From: Gemmatimonadota bacterium
GTDB taxonomy: Bacteria > GCA-2686955
NCBI GenBank assembly: GCA_026991065.1
Contig: JALXCG010000352.1
Span: 1-6,309 of the forward strand
Reading direction: 5' to 3'
Length of the DNA: 6,309 bases
The notes beneath the pieces are model-generated. The model made no database searches. It was not told the DNA's origin and worked only from the letters and a program-made list of their open reading frames with translations. The position numbers and the translations under genes are program-made. This document shows positions 1 to 6,309 of the stretch, piece after piece. The stretch's first letter is position 1. Each line of letters begins with the position of its first letter.

Positions 1-1245
1 CTCCTTTCCATCGAACTGGCCCCCGGCCACCCCGGTTACCCGCAGGCGGCGCTGCCCTCGGGGTTGCTGATGATCGTCGCGATGATCGCCGGCATCCTCC
101 TGTACAAGAAGGGTTTTCCCTTGATGCCGGTGGCCATCGTCGGTTTCATCATTGAACTCTTCAGCATCTGGCTGGGGATGAAGTTTCCCACCATCGGCAT
201 CGATCCCGCATCCTGGCCCATTGCCGACACCTGGATCTGGGTGCTTCTTGTCTATGCTTTCGCCGCCTCGGTCATGCCGGTCTGGGCACTGCTCCAATCA
301 CGCGACTTTCTCAACTCCCTGCTGCTCTATCTTGGCGTTGGTCTCGCCTACATTGGTCTGTTTTTCACCAACCCACCCTTCGTGGCTCCAGCGCTCGTTC
401 CCCACCCCGAAGGCGCACCCAGCATTCTGCCTTTCGTCTTCATTGTCATCGCCTGCGGTGCCGCCAGCGGTTTCCATGGTCTGGTCAGTTCCGGCACCAC
501 CGCCAAGCAACTGGACCGCGAAACCCACGCCCGGCCGATCGGCTACGGTGCCATGATCTTCGAGAGTCTGCTTGGGCTCTTGGCGACGCTTGCCTGCACC
601 GCCGGCTTCGCCAGCCCGGAGATCTGGCACAGCCACTATGGCTCGTGGGCCGCTGTGCAGGGATTGGCTTCCAAGATCGATGCCTTCATCCAGGGCACGA
701 CGCTTTTTGTCAGCGGACTCGGCATCCCGGCCGATCTGGCCGCGGCGTTGATCGCGATGGTCGTGGTTTCTTTCGCCCTGACCACGTTGGACTCGGCCAC
801 CCGCTTGCTGCGTTTCAATATCGAAGAGATCGCTGCGACCTTCCGTGTTCCCTTGGTTTCCAATCGTTATATCTCTTCGCTTCTGGCCTGTGCCGCCATC
901 GCATTTTTCGCTTTCTACGATGTCGGCGGGAAGCCCGCCGCGCTCGCTCTCTGGGCTCTCTTCGGGACCACCAATCAACTTCTCGCCGGCCTCACTCTTA
1001 CACTGGCGACACTCTATCTGAAGCACCGTCGCAAGCCGGTTTGGTTTACCGGGATCCCCGCCGTCTTCATGATGGCCAGCACACTCAGTGCCATGTGGGG
1101 GAATTTGATGCGCTTCCGCTCCGGACCGGGGGCCGATCCGTTGCTTTTCGCCATCGGCAGCATTCTATTGGCACTTGGCGTGTGGCTCTTGGTAGAAGCG
1201 GGTCTTGCACTTCGCCGCCGCTCCGAATCGGCACTCGCCACCTGA
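1..1245 (+). CDS. cstA: CstA-family carbon starvation / peptide-pyruvate transporter, 5'-truncated by the window edge
   Basis: This is an inner-membrane transporter of the CstA/BtsT family, whose characterised members take up peptides or pyruvate during carbon limitation. The frame is open from base 1, so only the last 414 residues are visible and the real start lies upstream. Family signatures, numbered by visible codon, are VMPVWALLQSRDFLNS (about 91-106), SGFHGLVSSGTT (156-167) followed by RPIGYGAMIFES, TTLDSATRLLRF (261-272) and LWALFGTTNQLLAGLTL (317-333). Some eight or nine hydrophobic helices are visible. The spacing between the SSGTT and LDSATR motifs is much shorter than in E. coli CstA, so this is the compact form of the family. 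It ends in a basic cytosolic tail (ALRRRSESALAT). The next gene begins 28 bp downstream on the same strand. Family assignment is secure. The substrate cannot be told from sequence, and a TTG or ATG near 64-72 is internal, not the start. Confidence 0.93.
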   Translation, partial: LLSIELAPGHPGYPQAALPSGLLMIVAMIAGILLYKKGFPLMPVAIVGFIIELFSIWLGMKFPTIGIDPASWPIADTWIWVLLVYAFAASVMPVWALLQSRDFLNSLLLYLGVGLAYIGLFFTNPPFVAPALVPHPEGAPSILPFVFIVIACGAASGFHGLVSSGTTAKQLDRETHARPIGYGAMIFESLLGLLATLACTAGFASPEIWHSHYGSWAAVQGLASKIDAFIQGTTLFVSGLGIPADLAAALIAMVVVSFALTTLDSATRLLRFNIEEIAATFRVPLVSNRYISSLLACAAIAFFAFYDVGGKPAALALWALFGTTNQLLAGLTLTLATLYLKHRRKPVWFTGIPAVFMMASTLSAMWGNLMRFRSGPGADPLLFAIGSILLALGVWLLVEAGLALRRRSESALAT

Positions 1246-1263
1246 ATCACTCCTCTTGCGATC

Positions 1264-1267
1264 GGGA
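1264..1267 (+). promoter_or_regulatory. Weak ribosome binding site for the GT-C-like gene
   Basis: GGGA lies 6 nt before the ATG at 1274. It is a weak Shine-Dalgarno match, but it supports this ATG over the in-frame ATG at 1205. The 1205 start would overlap the end of the cstA-like gene and add 23 residues with no family support. Confidence 0.45.
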
Positions 1268-1273
1268 ACAACT

Positions 1274-3274
1274 ATGAGCCCTGAGTCTCCTGAATCGACC
1301 GCGCACGGTGCCGCCGACGGCCCGGAGCCGGAGCTTGGGCCGGCTGTTTCACCGGCATCCGCCCCGGCGTCCACGCCCGCGCCGGATGTCAGCCAGTCAG
1401 CCGAATCGGTTGCGCCGGATCAGCCGGCAGACTCCCCAACTCCGGGCGAACCATTCACTGCGTCCTCCTCTGCCGCCGACGGCGCAGGCAGCGCCTCTGA
1501 GCCCCCGCCCGCCGCGGTGCGCCCCGTCTACCCGGCCGCTCCCCGGTGGGCGGTCGTGGCCCTTTGTGGCTACCTCATCATTCTCGGCGCGGCCATGGTC
1601 ACCTGGCACCTCGATTGGCCGGGGCTGGGCGCAGGCGGCGCGGCCATTGCGCTTGACGCCCGTGCCCTGCGTGCTGCGCATCAATGGCTTCCCACCCTTG
1701 ACCCGGGTGCCTTCTACCGCTGGACTCAAGCGCTTCTCTTTGAATGGCTGGGTGAGAGTACCTGGGCGGCCCGTCTGCCAGGCACCGGTGGCGCGCTGGT
1801 GCTCCTGGTGGCGCTTCTGTTCGCCGTCCGCCCGTCACGCACCGCGCCTTCAACTGCCGTCGGTTCCGCCCAGCGGCCGGCTGGCGCTTTCCTCGCCGCC
1901 GCCGCGCTTTTGGTCTGCCTGCCGCTCTGGACTGTTGCCGCCCGCACCCCCACGCCCGTGGCCGCCGGGGGACTGTGGGGCGCGGCCGCTCTCGCCATTC
2001 TGCTCGGCACCAACTCCCGTCGCGGTCCCACTCCCCTCCGCGGCGCACTCTTTTTTCTCTGTGGCGTGCTGGCATGGTTGCTGGGGGCGGGACCGCTGGC
2101 GGTGGTCCTCCCCTGGGGCGCCCTGGCTCTCCATCTGCTCATCAGCGGCGAATGGCGCGCTCTGCGCCGCTTCGCCAACCACCGTGGGGCCTGGGGCGCG
2201 TTGCTGATTCTGGTCATCATCCACGCCGTCATGCTCTACGCTTCGCCGCCCGTCACCCGCAATGCCTTTGTCGATCACCTGCGCCTGCTTTCACATCAGT
2301 GGCTGCAACCACCCCATCCCGACTGGCGCGGCCAACTCCCCTGGCTCGGACATCTCCCCCTCCTGCTCTTCCTTCCCGCCGGCGTCGCCCGCATTTCGCG
2401 CGAGCGGATTGCACGCCTGGCGCTGATCGCCCTCCTGCTCGCCTTCGGCCTCTCGCTGCTCACCCCCGTGAAGCCCCTGCTGGCCGCGATCCTGGCGCTT
2501 CCCGCCAGCGCTCAACTCGCCGCTCGGGTCATCACCGCTCGCTGGGGTCAAGGAGGGCGCCGGCAACTGCCGGAACTGTGGCTTCTGGTCGCGCTTCTGC
2601 TGCTTGCGGCGGCCGTCGTCATCGCTACTCCGCCGCAACTCCCACCTTCGCTAACCGTCTGGTGGCTCGGCGCCGAGCCCGGAACCCGCTTGGTTGCCGG
2701 TGGTGCCGCGGCGATCATTGCCCTGCTGCTTGCCGCCGGATTGTTGCTGCGACGTCCCGCCCTGGCCGCAACCGTTGCCATTACCGCGGTCGCCGCCGCC
2801 TGGGGCACACTCTTTTCCCTGCACGGTCTCGATCTCGATCGTGCTCTCTCGCACCGACCCTTCCTGTTGGAGTTGCAGGCTGCCCCCGCCTCCGCCGGGC
2901 AATGGGTTGTGTTGGCTCCGGTCGACCCCAGTGTCGCCTTTTACCTGGGCCGGCCGGTGACCGTTGCCGCGGACAGTACCGAGTTGGCTGCGCTTGTCGC
3001 CGCTTCATCCCGCCCTCTCAATGTCATTGCCAGCGCCGGCATGCCACCAGCCGGGGGCGCTCAGCGTCGCCTGGAGACTCGCGACGATACCTTTGTGCCG
3101 CCCCCTTGGCGCCGGCCTCAACTTGCCTGGTGGACGGTTGCTCCCCCCCGCGCGCCCGACCAGCCGCCCGACTTCGATCCCAATCTCGATCCTCAGTTGC
3201 CACCCATTCTGCAGCCGCCACCCGATTCCGAGCCCGAACTCCCGGCTGCTCCGTCGCGCGGTGTTCTCATTTGA
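1274..3274 (+). CDS. Polytopic membrane protein, degenerate ArnT/PMT-type GT-C glycosyltransferase-like
   Basis: This is a 666-residue membrane protein. Residues 1-88 are Pro/Ala/Ser/Glu-rich and probably disordered in the cytosol. About 11-12 hydrophobic segments follow from residue 91 to 514, then a soluble domain (about 525-622) and a Pro/Asp-rich tail (623-666). The outline is that of lipid-linked-sugar GT-C transferases (ArnT/PMT superfamily). LDARALRAAHQWLP (127-140) sits where the DE-ARYA motif of the first periplasmic loop belongs. FYRWTQALLFEWLGES (147-162) then WAARLPG (164-170) match the usual FYWLQAL...G..EWAARLPS block. TPVKPLLAAILALPASAQLAA (397-417) matches the KLPxYxLPxxPxxAL helix. 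DPSVAFYLGRPV (551-562) matches the C-terminal PSLxFYLGRPV segment. The acidic pair is reduced to one Asp (D128) followed by Ala, and the proline-rich block before FYRW is weak, so activity is doubtful. The start at 1274 is chosen over 1205 by the upstream GGGA and gene spacing. Substrate is unknown. The fold call is inference from motif order. Confidence 0.72.
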   Translation: MSPESPESTAHGAADGPEPELGPAVSPASAPASTPAPDVSQSAESVAPDQPADSPTPGEPFTASSSAADGAGSASEPPPAAVRPVYPAAPRWAVVALCGYLIILGAAMVTWHLDWPGLGAGGAAIALDARALRAAHQWLPTLDPGAFYRWTQALLFEWLGESTWAARLPGTGGALVLLVALLFAVRPSRTAPSTAVGSAQRPAGAFLAAAALLVCLPLWTVAARTPTPVAAGGLWGAAALAILLGTNSRRGPTPLRGALFFLCGVLAWLLGAGPLAVVLPWGALALHLLISGEWRALRRFANHRGAWGALLILVIIHAVMLYASPPVTRNAFVDHLRLLSHQWLQPPHPDWRGQLPWLGHLPLLLFLPAGVARISRERIARLALIALLLAFGLSLLTPVKPLLAAILALPASAQLAARVITARWGQGGRRQLPELWLLVALLLLAAAVVIATPPQLPPSLTVWWLGAEPGTRLVAGGAAAIIALLLAAGLLLRRPALAATVAITAVAAAWGTLFSLHGLDLDRALSHRPFLLELQAAPASAGQWVVLAPVDPSVAFYLGRPVTVAADSTELAALVAASSRPLNVIASAGMPPAGGAQRRLETRDDTFVPPPWRRPQLAWWTVAPPRAPDQPPDFDPNLDPQLPPILQPPPDSEPELPAAPSRGVLI

Positions 3275-3302
3275 AATGGTTCGAGCATTGTGCCACGGCT
3301 CC

Positions 3303-3308
3303 GGAGGT
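3303..3308 (+). promoter_or_regulatory. Strong ribosome binding site for the hemerythrin gene
   Basis: GGAGGT lies 7 nt before the ATG at 3316, a near-perfect Shine-Dalgarno. It fixes the start of the HHE protein and sits in the 41-bp gap after the GT-C-like gene. This suggests the third gene can be translated efficiently on its own within a shared transcript. Confidence 0.85.
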
Positions 3309-3315
3309 CTAGCCC

Positions 3316-3795
3316 ATGCAACGCAGCAACGCTCTTCGCCCCCTCTCCTGGGAACACCACGCGGCCCTGGTCACCGGCAATCGCATCAAGCGTGGGCTGT
3401 CCCGGGGCGCTTCGCCGCAGGTGATGCGCGACTATCTTCGTCACGCCTGGGCCAACGACATCGAGCATCATTTCGCCATGGAGGAGGCGGCTTTTACCAC
3501 CAAGCAGAGTTGGGTCCGGATCGGCGTCAACGAGCGCGACCACATGCTGGGCGATCACGCCGAGTTTCGTCGCCTGGTGGAGCAAGTGGAAGGCGCCACC
3601 AGCGATGCCGCGCTGCGCAGCGCCCTTGCCGCTTTCGCCGACCTGCTGGTGTTGCATGTTCGCTTTGAGGAGCGAGTTCTCTTTCCCGCCATCGAACGAT
3701 TGTTCTCGCGCGATGAACTGGAAGACGTGGGGAGTTATCTGAGTCGCGAGCACAGCGACGCCTGTCTCACCTGGGAGCCGGCCTTTTGGAAATAG
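3316..3795 (+). CDS. Hemerythrin HHE cation-binding domain protein
   Basis: This is a 159-residue soluble protein consisting of a single hemerythrin-like four-helix bundle. Such bundles usually carry a non-heme di-iron centre that binds oxygen or takes part in redox, nitrosative-stress or iron handling. Candidate ligands appear in order: H14/H15 in SWEHHAAL on helix 1, H52 and E56 in HHFAMEE on helix 2, H76 or H81 in DHMLGDHAEF on helix 3, and H114 and E118 in HVRFEERVLFP on helix 4. The LHVRFEERVLFPAIE block is typical of the family. No signal peptide, membrane segment or extra sensor domain is present, so it should be cytoplasmic. The length is normal for a stand-alone HHE protein. The gene is last in the three-gene run and is followed directly by a terminator-like hairpin. 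Family identity is firm. The specific role (oxygen binding, NO response, iron repair) is not determined by the sequence. Confidence 0.93.
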   Translation: MQRSNALRPLSWEHHAALVTGNRIKRGLSRGASPQVMRDYLRHAWANDIEHHFAMEEAAFTTKQSWVRIGVNERDHMLGDHAEFRRLVEQVEGATSDAALRSALAAFADLLVLHVRFEERVLFPAIERLFSRDELEDVGSYLSREHSDACLTWEPAFWK

Positions 3796-3797
3796 AC

Positions 3798-3829
3798 AAG
3801 CAGCCCCGCACTGCAATGCGAGGCTGCTT
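3798..3829 (+). terminator. Hairpin terminator between convergent genes, possibly bidirectional
   Basis: An inverted repeat starts 2 nt past the hemerythrin stop codon. AAGCAGCC (3798-3805) pairs with GGCTGCTT (3822-3829). A C-A mismatch follows, then CGCA (3807-3810) pairs with TGCG (3817-3820) around a 6-nt loop, CTGCAA. On the + strand the stem runs into only a short T run (CTTTAT). On the - strand it is followed by a moderately T-rich stretch. The position between convergent stop codons (3795 and 3875) fits termination of both transcripts, though the weak T tracts make this less certain. Confidence 0.72.
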
Positions 3830-3874
3830 TATGTTGATCAGGGGCGCGAACGTCCCCGCGAACGGCGTCGGTCT

Positions 3875-6100
3875 CTATTGGTCGTAGGCCACATCATCGA
3901 TCGCGTGGTGATTGGACCACTGGCCGGTTCCCGTAACCCGCAACTCGGAGATTCCGCCAACAGTGAACTGAATTGCTACGTTCTGGCCACCCTGGGTGGC
4001 GATCTGTTCCAGCATCGCGCCGCCGCTGTCGTAGACCGAGTAGTAGTAGGTGTCTCCATAGCCGGTATAGCAAGATACATAGAGACTCAGGTTGTCCACC
4101 GGAGTATCCCACGCAATCGAGTTGCTGGTTTCCCACGTGTAGGCGGTGTTGGGAGTGCTGTGGGGTGGGTAATAGGTGTTGCCCTCTGATCGCCAGGCAG
4201 CCCAGCCGGGGGAGAAAGTGACGCCGGCATAGTGCCCGCCGACTGGAGTCTGGTCGGCGATGTCGTCGAAAGTAAGCAGGTTGGGAGCCGCGTCGCCCTT
4301 GAAGATTCCGAAGCTATCGGAGTCGACAACGTCATTCGGGTAGGTTCCGATGTAGGCTGTGGCGGTGTAGTTGCCATCGGGCAGGCTGCCGGACATCGGC
4401 AGCGAGGCGGAGCCGGTTTGCGTCTCGCCCGCGGCCAAGTTCAAGGCATAGGGGCCGGCGACCACTCTGGAGCCGCCGCCGCTGTACTCACCCACCAGCC
4501 AGCCGTCGAAACTCTGCGGTGTGTCGAAACTGTTGCTGATGCTCCAGTCGAAGTCGACATTGCCCCCGGCGGCGGGCACGCGCACCGGGTCGGTGACCGG
4601 GTCCAGAGTGATCGTCAGGCGGCCGCTACCGCCGCCAAGCCAGTCAAGCGCCGCCACCAGGTCGATGCGACCCATGCCGTAGGTGTTGTCATCACCCGAC
4701 GCACCCAGGTCGACCGCGCTGTGCAGCAGGGCCATCTTCAGATCTTCGGGTGTGGCTTCGGGAACCGCGCTCTTCAACAGGGCGACCGCGCCGGCGACAT
4801 GCGGGCAGGCCATGGAAGTCCCCGACATCGTCCCGTAGGTGCCATTGTTCATCGACGAACGCACATCCATACCACGCGCCGTGACTTCGGGCTTGATTGT
4901 CTGATGGTCGCAGCCGGAGGGGCCGCGGCTGGAGAAGTAGGCGATGGAGTTGCTGCCCACATCCAGCGCGCCCACCGAGAAAACATTCACGTCGCTGGCG
5001 ATGCGGTCGGCGGGAGTCCGCAGCGTCTCTGCTCCCGAACCCTCGTTACCTGCGGCGTAAACCACTGCGCAACCGGCTGCTTCACAATTGTCGATCACAC
5101 TCCAGAAAGTCTCGTCACACTCAGGCACGCCGTGATAGAGGGGCGAGATACCCCAGGAGTTGTTGACAACGCAGGGAACGTCGTCACTGGTTCCCGGGTC
5201 GCCGTCGGGATCGGCGAACCACTCAAAGGCAAGAATCGCGTCGGCGATGGTGCGATCGATACTGATGCGGTCGATTACACCAGCCGCGATCCACTCGGCG
5301 CCGGGCGCCATGCCGATCTGGTTGGCGCCGTCGGAGCCGATCATGGTGCCCATGGTGTGGGTGCCGTGACCGAAGCCGAATTCGACCGGGAATGTGGTGA
5401 AAGTGACTGGGTCGAACCAGCACTGATCCGCCGGTTTGCGGAGGCCGAGATAGCGATCCGCGAAGGCGGGATGGTCGCCATCCGCGCCGGTATCCATGTC
5501 GCCGACAATCACGCCGGTGCCATCGATCCCCATATCCCAGAGTTCCGGGGCCCGAGTTGACGCGATCCCCTCCTCAATGGTTTGCATCCCGGGACCACTG
5601 GCGCCGGTGATGGTCGCGGCCCCTCGCTCGGGTCCGTCGGGATGCACTTCGACCGGCGCGATGAGCGAGATCGGATAGTCGGGGTAGACGATCCGTACAT
5701 CGTCGCGCGCGGCGATCGCCTCAATTTCGGTCCGAGTGGCGGTAACGATCACTCCATTGATGATCCACAGCGGATCGAAGTCCACCACCGTGTCCTTCAG
5801 CATCTGCTCCTGGAGATAGCCGAGCAGCTTGATCTGCTCCCTTCCGGCCAGCGCCTGGAGGCGGGTCACCGCGGCCACATGGCGCTCATGCATGGTCTTG
5901 CCCGTCGCCTTCATCTCCGCGACAAAGGCCGGCTTGTCGAGTTGGTCCGGCATCATCACCAGTGCTCTGACCAGATCGTCCGGTGCGGCGCCTTCCATCT
6001 CCAGCATCATGTTCGGGCTAAGCGTGCCGGCGGAGGCGGTTCCGGCAAAGAGCGACGCCGTGAGGGCCGCGGCGGATAGAAACAAGAGCGGACGAGCCAT
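3875..6100 (-). CDS. Secreted S8 subtilisin-family serine protease, bacillopeptidase F-like, with I9 propeptide and C-terminal beta modules
   Basis: This is a 741-residue exported endopeptidase precursor. Residues 1-24 form a Sec signal peptide (basic MAR, hydrophobic core, ASA before the cut at 24/25). About 40-145 looks like an inhibitor I9 propeptide, ending INGVIVTATRTEIEAIA...VRIVYPDY. The catalytic domain spans about 180-488. Its triad is D203 (GDMDTGAD), H245 (FGHGTHTMGT) and S429 (SGTSMACPHVAG), with oxyanion N352 (AAGNEG). The blocks MGTMIGSDGANQIGMAPGAEWIA (split at residues 249-272) and VVNNSWG point to the bacillopeptidase F branch. An Asp-rich insert (DPDGDPGTSDD, 297-307) may bind calcium. 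Residues 494-602 form a beta-rich module ending YPNDVVDSDSFGIFK. Residues 610-741 form a Tyr/Trp-rich module running from FDDI to IDDVAYDQ, possibly carbohydrate-binding. No C-terminal membrane anchor or sorting signal is visible. ATG at 6100 is supported by GGAG 6 nt upstream and by the signal peptide. The gene converges on the hemerythrin gene. The protease call is firm; the functions of the C-terminal modules are inferred. Confidence 0.96.
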   Translation of the reverse strand: MARPLLFLSAAALTASLFAGTASAGTLSPNMMLEMEGAAPDDLVRALVMMPDQLDKPAFVAEMKATGKTMHERHVAAVTRLQALAGREQIKLLGYLQEQMLKDTVVDFDPLWIINGVIVTATRTEIEAIAARDDVRIVYPDYPISLIAPVEVHPDGPERGAATITGASGPGMQTIEEGIASTRAPELWDMGIDGTGVIVGDMDTGADGDHPAFADRYLGLRKPADQCWFDPVTFTTFPVEFGFGHGTHTMGTMIGSDGANQIGMAPGAEWIAAGVIDRISIDRTIADAILAFEWFADPDGDPGTSDDVPCVVNNSWGISPLYHGVPECDETFWSVIDNCEAAGCAVVYAAGNEGSGAETLRTPADRIASDVNVFSVGALDVGSNSIAYFSSRGPSGCDHQTIKPEVTARGMDVRSSMNNGTYGTMSGTSMACPHVAGAVALLKSAVPEATPEDLKMALLHSAVDLGASGDDNTYGMGRIDLVAALDWLGGGSGRLTITLDPVTDPVRVPAAGGNVDFDWSISNSFDTPQSFDGWLVGEYSGGGSRVVAGPYALNLAAGETQTGSASLPMSGSLPDGNYTATAYIGTYPNDVVDSDSFGIFKGDAAPNLLTFDDIADQTPVGGHYAGVTFSPGWAAWRSEGNTYYPPHSTPNTAYTWETSNSIAWDTPVDNLSLYVSCYTGYGDTYYYSVYDSGGAMLEQIATQGGQNVAIQFTVGGISELRVTGTGQWSNHHAIDDVAYDQ

Positions 6101-6106
6101 GTGCTA

Positions 6107-6110
6107 CTCC
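6107..6110 (-). promoter_or_regulatory. Ribosome binding site of the S8 protease gene
   Basis: On the - strand, GGAG lies 6 nt before the ATG at 6100, a standard Shine-Dalgarno position. Together with the signal peptide that begins at this ATG, it fixes the protease start and excludes longer readings. Confidence 0.8.
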
Positions 6111-6172
6111 GTTGTTGGAAAGTGTTTTGCGCGGGCCGCCGGTGCGCTTGAGCCGCACTGGTGGGTGGCTGT

Positions 6173-6201
6173 ACAATGCGCAGTTGCAACCAATTGTAAC
6201 C
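6173..6201. promoter_or_regulatory. Possible operator or promoter element upstream of the protease gene
   Basis: This AT-richer patch lies in the otherwise GC-rich leader, about 75-100 bp upstream of the protease start codon. It contains two near-identical 8-mers 10 bp apart, TTGCAACC (6184-6191) and TTGTAACC (6194-6201). It also has a perfect 8-bp palindrome, GTTGCAAC (6183-6190), and an inverted pair ACAAT (6173-6177) / ATTGT (6193-6197). One helical turn between copies would suit a regulator site. On the - strand, TTACAA and TGTACA could be read as poor -35/-10 boxes 18 bp apart, each matching only about half of the sigma-70 consensus. The regulator is unknown, and chance occurrence is possible. 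Confidence 0.3.
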
Positions 6202-6240
6202 TGGAATGAGCAGCCAAGGTCGTTTCATCCGTCTTCTGTT

Positions 6241-6309
6241 TCATCGCCCCACCCACAGCGCACTCCCGACTGCGCTCAGTACACCGCCGCCCAGGCCACC
6301 CAACTGCCG
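6241..6309 (-). CDS. Possible C-terminal end of an upstream gene, cut by the window edge
   Basis: On the - strand a frame is open from the window edge to a TGA at 6243-6241, encoding 22 residues (RQLGGLGGGV then LSAVGSALWVGR). The peptide is Gly-rich and hydrophobic, like the last helix of a membrane protein, and most third codon positions are G or C. If real, the gene would precede the protease on the same strand with a gap of about 140 bp. So short an open frame in GC-rich DNA is weak evidence. The + strand frame from ATG 6206 is also open to the edge, so the coding strand here is not settled. Confidence 0.3.
   Translation of the reverse strand, partial: RQLGGLGGGVLSAVGSALWVGR

Noticed and set aside
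1205-1273. Longer N-terminus for the GT-C-like protein starting at ATG 1205
   Set aside because: It would overlap the end of the transporter gene and add residues encoded by its shadow frame. GGGA is correctly placed for ATG 1274.
1975-3312. 445-codon + strand open frame overlapping the GT-C-like gene
   Set aside because: Its product is Arg/Ser/Pro-rich with no hydrophobic segments or motifs. It is the shifted-frame shadow of the GC-rich membrane-protein gene, which carries recognisable family blocks.
4232-5560. 442-codon + strand open frame antisense to the protease
   Set aside because: It lies wholly opposite a protease with an intact catalytic triad, signal peptide and ribosome binding site. 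Long antisense frames are expected in DNA with high G/C at third codon positions, and the product shows no recognisable domain.
6104-6244. 46-codon - strand frame from ATG 6244 that overlaps the TGA at 6243-6241 (ATGA)
   Set aside because: The ATGA overlap and G-rich upstream sequence look like translational coupling. However, the peptide is of mixed composition with no motif, and its stop falls inside the protease ribosome binding region. More likely untranslated leader.
6206-6309. + strand frame from ATG 6206 open to the window edge, a possible divergent gene
   Set aside because: There is no clear Shine-Dalgarno upstream, the product is Pro/Arg-rich and shadow-like, and the opposite strand gives a more protein-like hydrophobic peptide. 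It cannot be settled without sequence beyond the window.
1-6309. Signs of a mobile island, CRISPR array, toxin-antitoxin or defence system
   Set aside because: No transposase, integrase, repeat array, tRNA or paired small genes were seen. All convincing genes belong to common housekeeping or secreted families.

Overview
The window reads as ordinary chromosomal DNA from a GC-rich bacterium. It holds three co-directional genes on the + strand (1-3795), a convergent gene on the - strand (3875-6100), and a short intergenic region with a possible gene tail at the right edge. No tRNA, rRNA, CRISPR array, transposase, phage gene or integration site was seen.

The taxonomic reading is inference. Shine-Dalgarno sites, strong G/C at third codon positions, and a secreted S8 protease with a signal peptide, I9 propeptide, bacillopeptidase F-like core and two beta-rich C-terminal modules suggest a Gram-negative, environmental, possibly uncultured lineage. 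The module at protease residues 494-602 resembles ones I associate with metagenomic FCB-type phyla such as Eisenbacteria. This rests on memory of family patterns, not a search.

Layout. 1-1245 (+) is the C-terminal part of a CstA-family carbon-starvation transporter whose start lies left of the window. After 28 bp comes 1274-3274 (+), a 666-residue polytopic membrane protein with the outline of an ArnT/PMT-type GT-C glycosyltransferase but degenerate signature motifs and long Pro/Ala-rich tails. After 41 bp and a strong ribosome binding site comes 3316-3795 (+), a hemerythrin-type HHE protein. The spacing suggests one transcript. It ends at a GC-rich hairpin (3798-3829) that may also stop transcription from the opposite side. 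3875-6100 (-) is the secreted protease. It has a clear ribosome binding site, and a 10-bp-period repeat about 85-100 bp upstream of its start codon.

How the genes work together: the protease would release peptides outside the cytoplasm, and CstA-family proteins import peptides or pyruvate, so a nutrient-scavenging link is conceivable. However, the two genes are convergent rather than co-transcribed. Nothing seen ties the GT-C-like protein or the hemerythrin to that role. I found no convincing undescribed system. The item most worth a second look is the degenerate GT-C-like protein between the transporter and the hemerythrin.
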